A stretch of DNA of 7,159 nucleotides, from positions 1 to 7,159 of the forward strand of contig JAFGSO010000059.1 in assembly GCA_016934605.1 (NCBI GenBank), written 5' to 3'. The notes under the pieces were generated by a model. The model was not told the DNA's origin. It was given only the letters and a program-made list of their open reading frames with translations, and searched no databases. A program made the translations under genes and the position numbers. Positions 5,880 to 7,159 of this stretch are shown piece after piece (the stretch's first letter is position 1; the number at the start of each line of letters is the position of its first letter). This stretch comes from Calditrichota bacterium. Lineage in GTDB: Bacteria > Calditrichota > Calditrichia > RBG-13-44-9.

Positions 5880-7159
5880 ATGATTCAAAGAATTTCAGTT
5901 TTACTCCTGTTAGGAATCTGGTCTCTGTATTCACAGGATGTTATGACGGCAGAAGATGCTATCCGTATCGGACTGAAAAATAATTTTGACATCCAGATTG
6001 CCCGCAATAATCTGGAGGTGGTACGAAATAATACCGGACTCGGAACTGCAGGATTTCTGCCTTTGCTGGATGCCAGTGGAAATGCTCAATATTCAGTAAC
6101 CGACCAGGAAACCAATTCTCCATTCAGTTTTGGAAATTCATCAACCGAATCGTATGGTGCTGCCATCAATTTGAACTGGACTCTCTTTGACGGTATGAGG
6201 ATGTTTGTCAGCAAAAGCAGATTTAATGAACTTGTTAAACAGGGTGAAGCTCAGACCCGTAATATTATTGAAAAAACCATTGTCGAAATTCTGCGCGCCT
6301 ATTTTAATCTGGTGCAGCAGGAACAGTTGCTGGAGGTGTCCCAGAATACCATGGAAATTTCAGAAACCCGGCTGAACAAGGAAAGAGTCAGAAGGGATGT
6401 CGGGGGTGCGTCCTCAACCGATCTTCTCAATGCTCAGGTGTCCTACAATAACGACCGCGCCTTATTTTTAAATCAGCAGCTTCAGGTCTCTATTGCTCTG
6501 AAAGAGCTGAATATTCTCCTCGCACGCGATCCGAATACTGCGGTGAAAGTGGATCGTCAAATCCGGATTCCCCCTTTGCCATATTCCTATCAGGAGATGC
6601 TGGAAATGGTTTTTGAAAGGAATAGTACCTTAGTGGCAGCACGGCATGGACTGGAGGTTGCGCAGAAGAATATTAACATTGCACGGTCTAGTTATTCACC
6701 CAGATTATCTTTAAACGGTAGTTATGGTTATCTGGAAAGAACTGTATCCAGTGACAATCCCAATTTTCCAGATGATATTCAAACAAACAGCACTGACGGA
6801 CTTATTGGTCTCGCGCTTAACTGGAACCTGTTTAACGGGTTTCGGGACAGGATCAACATACAGAATGCCCGGATAGAAACCCGAAATCAGGAACTGGCTC
6901 TGGAAAATATCAGAAATCAAATGCAGGGAATTTTACTCGAGCTATATGAAACCTATCAGAAGAGATTGGAACTGGTTGAGCTGGAAGAGGAGAACGTGGT
7001 AGCCGCTCGACAGAATTTGCAATTACAGCAGGATCGATATCAGATAGGTACTTCTTCTTCCCTCGAATTTCGGGATGCTCAGATTAATTTTGACAGTGCC
7101 CAGAATACTCTTATTGTCGCCAGGTTTCAGGCAAGAATCACCCGCCTGGAAATAGAGAA
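5880..7159 (+). CDS. TolC-family outer membrane efflux protein (3' end beyond the window)
   Basis: Outer-membrane channel-tunnel that should complete the pump encoded by the two genes before it. I translated it by hand: the frame stays open from ATG 5880 to the window end, giving 426 residues with no stop. Residues 1-18 form a signal peptide (MIQR, then a Leu-rich core ending LYS) with likely cleavage before Gln19. The mature start, MTAEDAIRIGLKNNFDI, is typical of TolC-family proteins. The internal duplication that defines the family is visible: WTLFDG (100-105) corresponds to WNLFNG (315-320), and GGASSTDLLNAQ (175-186) corresponds to GTSSSLEFRDAQ (390-401). These mark the strand-to-helix turns and the helical barrel of each half. 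Family members usually have 420-490 residues, so only a few tens are probably missing. It follows the permease on the same strand after a 187-bp gap, so an operon is likely but not proven. Confidence 0.93.
   Translation, partial: MIQRISVLLLLGIWSLYSQDVMTAEDAIRIGLKNNFDIQIARNNLEVVRNNTGLGTAGFLPLLDASGNAQYSVTDQETNSPFSFGNSSTESYGAAINLNWTLFDGMRMFVSKSRFNELVKQGEAQTRNIIEKTIVEILRAYFNLVQQEQLLEVSQNTMEISETRLNKERVRRDVGGASSTDLLNAQVSYNNDRALFLNQQLQVSIALKELNILLARDPNTAVKVDRQIRIPPLPYSYQEMLEMVFERNSTLVAARHGLEVAQKNINIARSSYSPRLSLNGSYGYLERTVSSDNPNFPDDIQTNSTDGLIGLALNWNLFNGFRDRINIQNARIETRNQELALENIRNQMQGILLELYETYQKRLELVELEEENVVAARQNLQLQQDRYQIGTSSSLEFRDAQINFDSAQNTLIVARFQARITRLEIE

Noticed and set aside
1..7159. CRISPR array, transposon, toxin-antitoxin, phage or other defence-type system
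   Set aside because: No regularly spaced repeats, transposase, terminal inverted repeats or defence-type domains were found. Coding capacity is fully taken by one metabolic enzyme and a standard tripartite efflux set.

Overview
The window holds four protein-coding genes, all on the + strand, and no sign of a mobile element, CRISPR array, tRNA or rRNA. From left to right they are: a PLP-dependent cysteine desulfurase of the NifS/IscS type (33-1259, possibly extending past the left edge); a periplasmic adaptor (membrane fusion protein) of an RND efflux pump (about 1380-2519); the RND inner-membrane permease (2516-5692); and a TolC-family outer-membrane channel (from 5880, open at the right edge and so incomplete).

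The last three genes form a complete tripartite efflux set in the order adaptor, permease, outer-membrane factor. The permease is the proton-driven pump, the adaptor bridges the periplasm, and the TolC-like protein forms the exit duct. Adaptor and permease overlap by 4 bp (ATGA) and are almost certainly translationally coupled. The permease and the TolC-like gene are separated by 187 bp containing a strong imperfect hairpin without a U-tract. The cysteine desulfurase supplies sulfur for Fe-S clusters and other cofactors. It is separated from the pump genes by about 120 bp with a plausible Rho-independent terminator, so it is probably a separate transcription unit and not functionally tied to the pump.

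The three-part envelope pump shows the host is a diderm (Gram-negative type) bacterium. The adaptor's short Leu-Pro-rich insert in place of a long coiled coil resembles adaptors I know from Bacteroidota and relatives. The clear AAAGGA-type ribosome binding sites fit better with other FCB-group lineages (Calditrichota, Marinimicrobia, Balneolota or similar) than with classical Flavobacteria. This placement is inference and only tentative.

I looked for an undescribed system and did not find one: the gene content is ordinary. The observations most worth a second look are the intergenic hairpin before the TolC gene, a Cys-His-x-Asp-Cys cluster in the adaptor insert, the unresolved N-terminus of the desulfurase, and the absence of the AcrB-type lysine in permease TM10.
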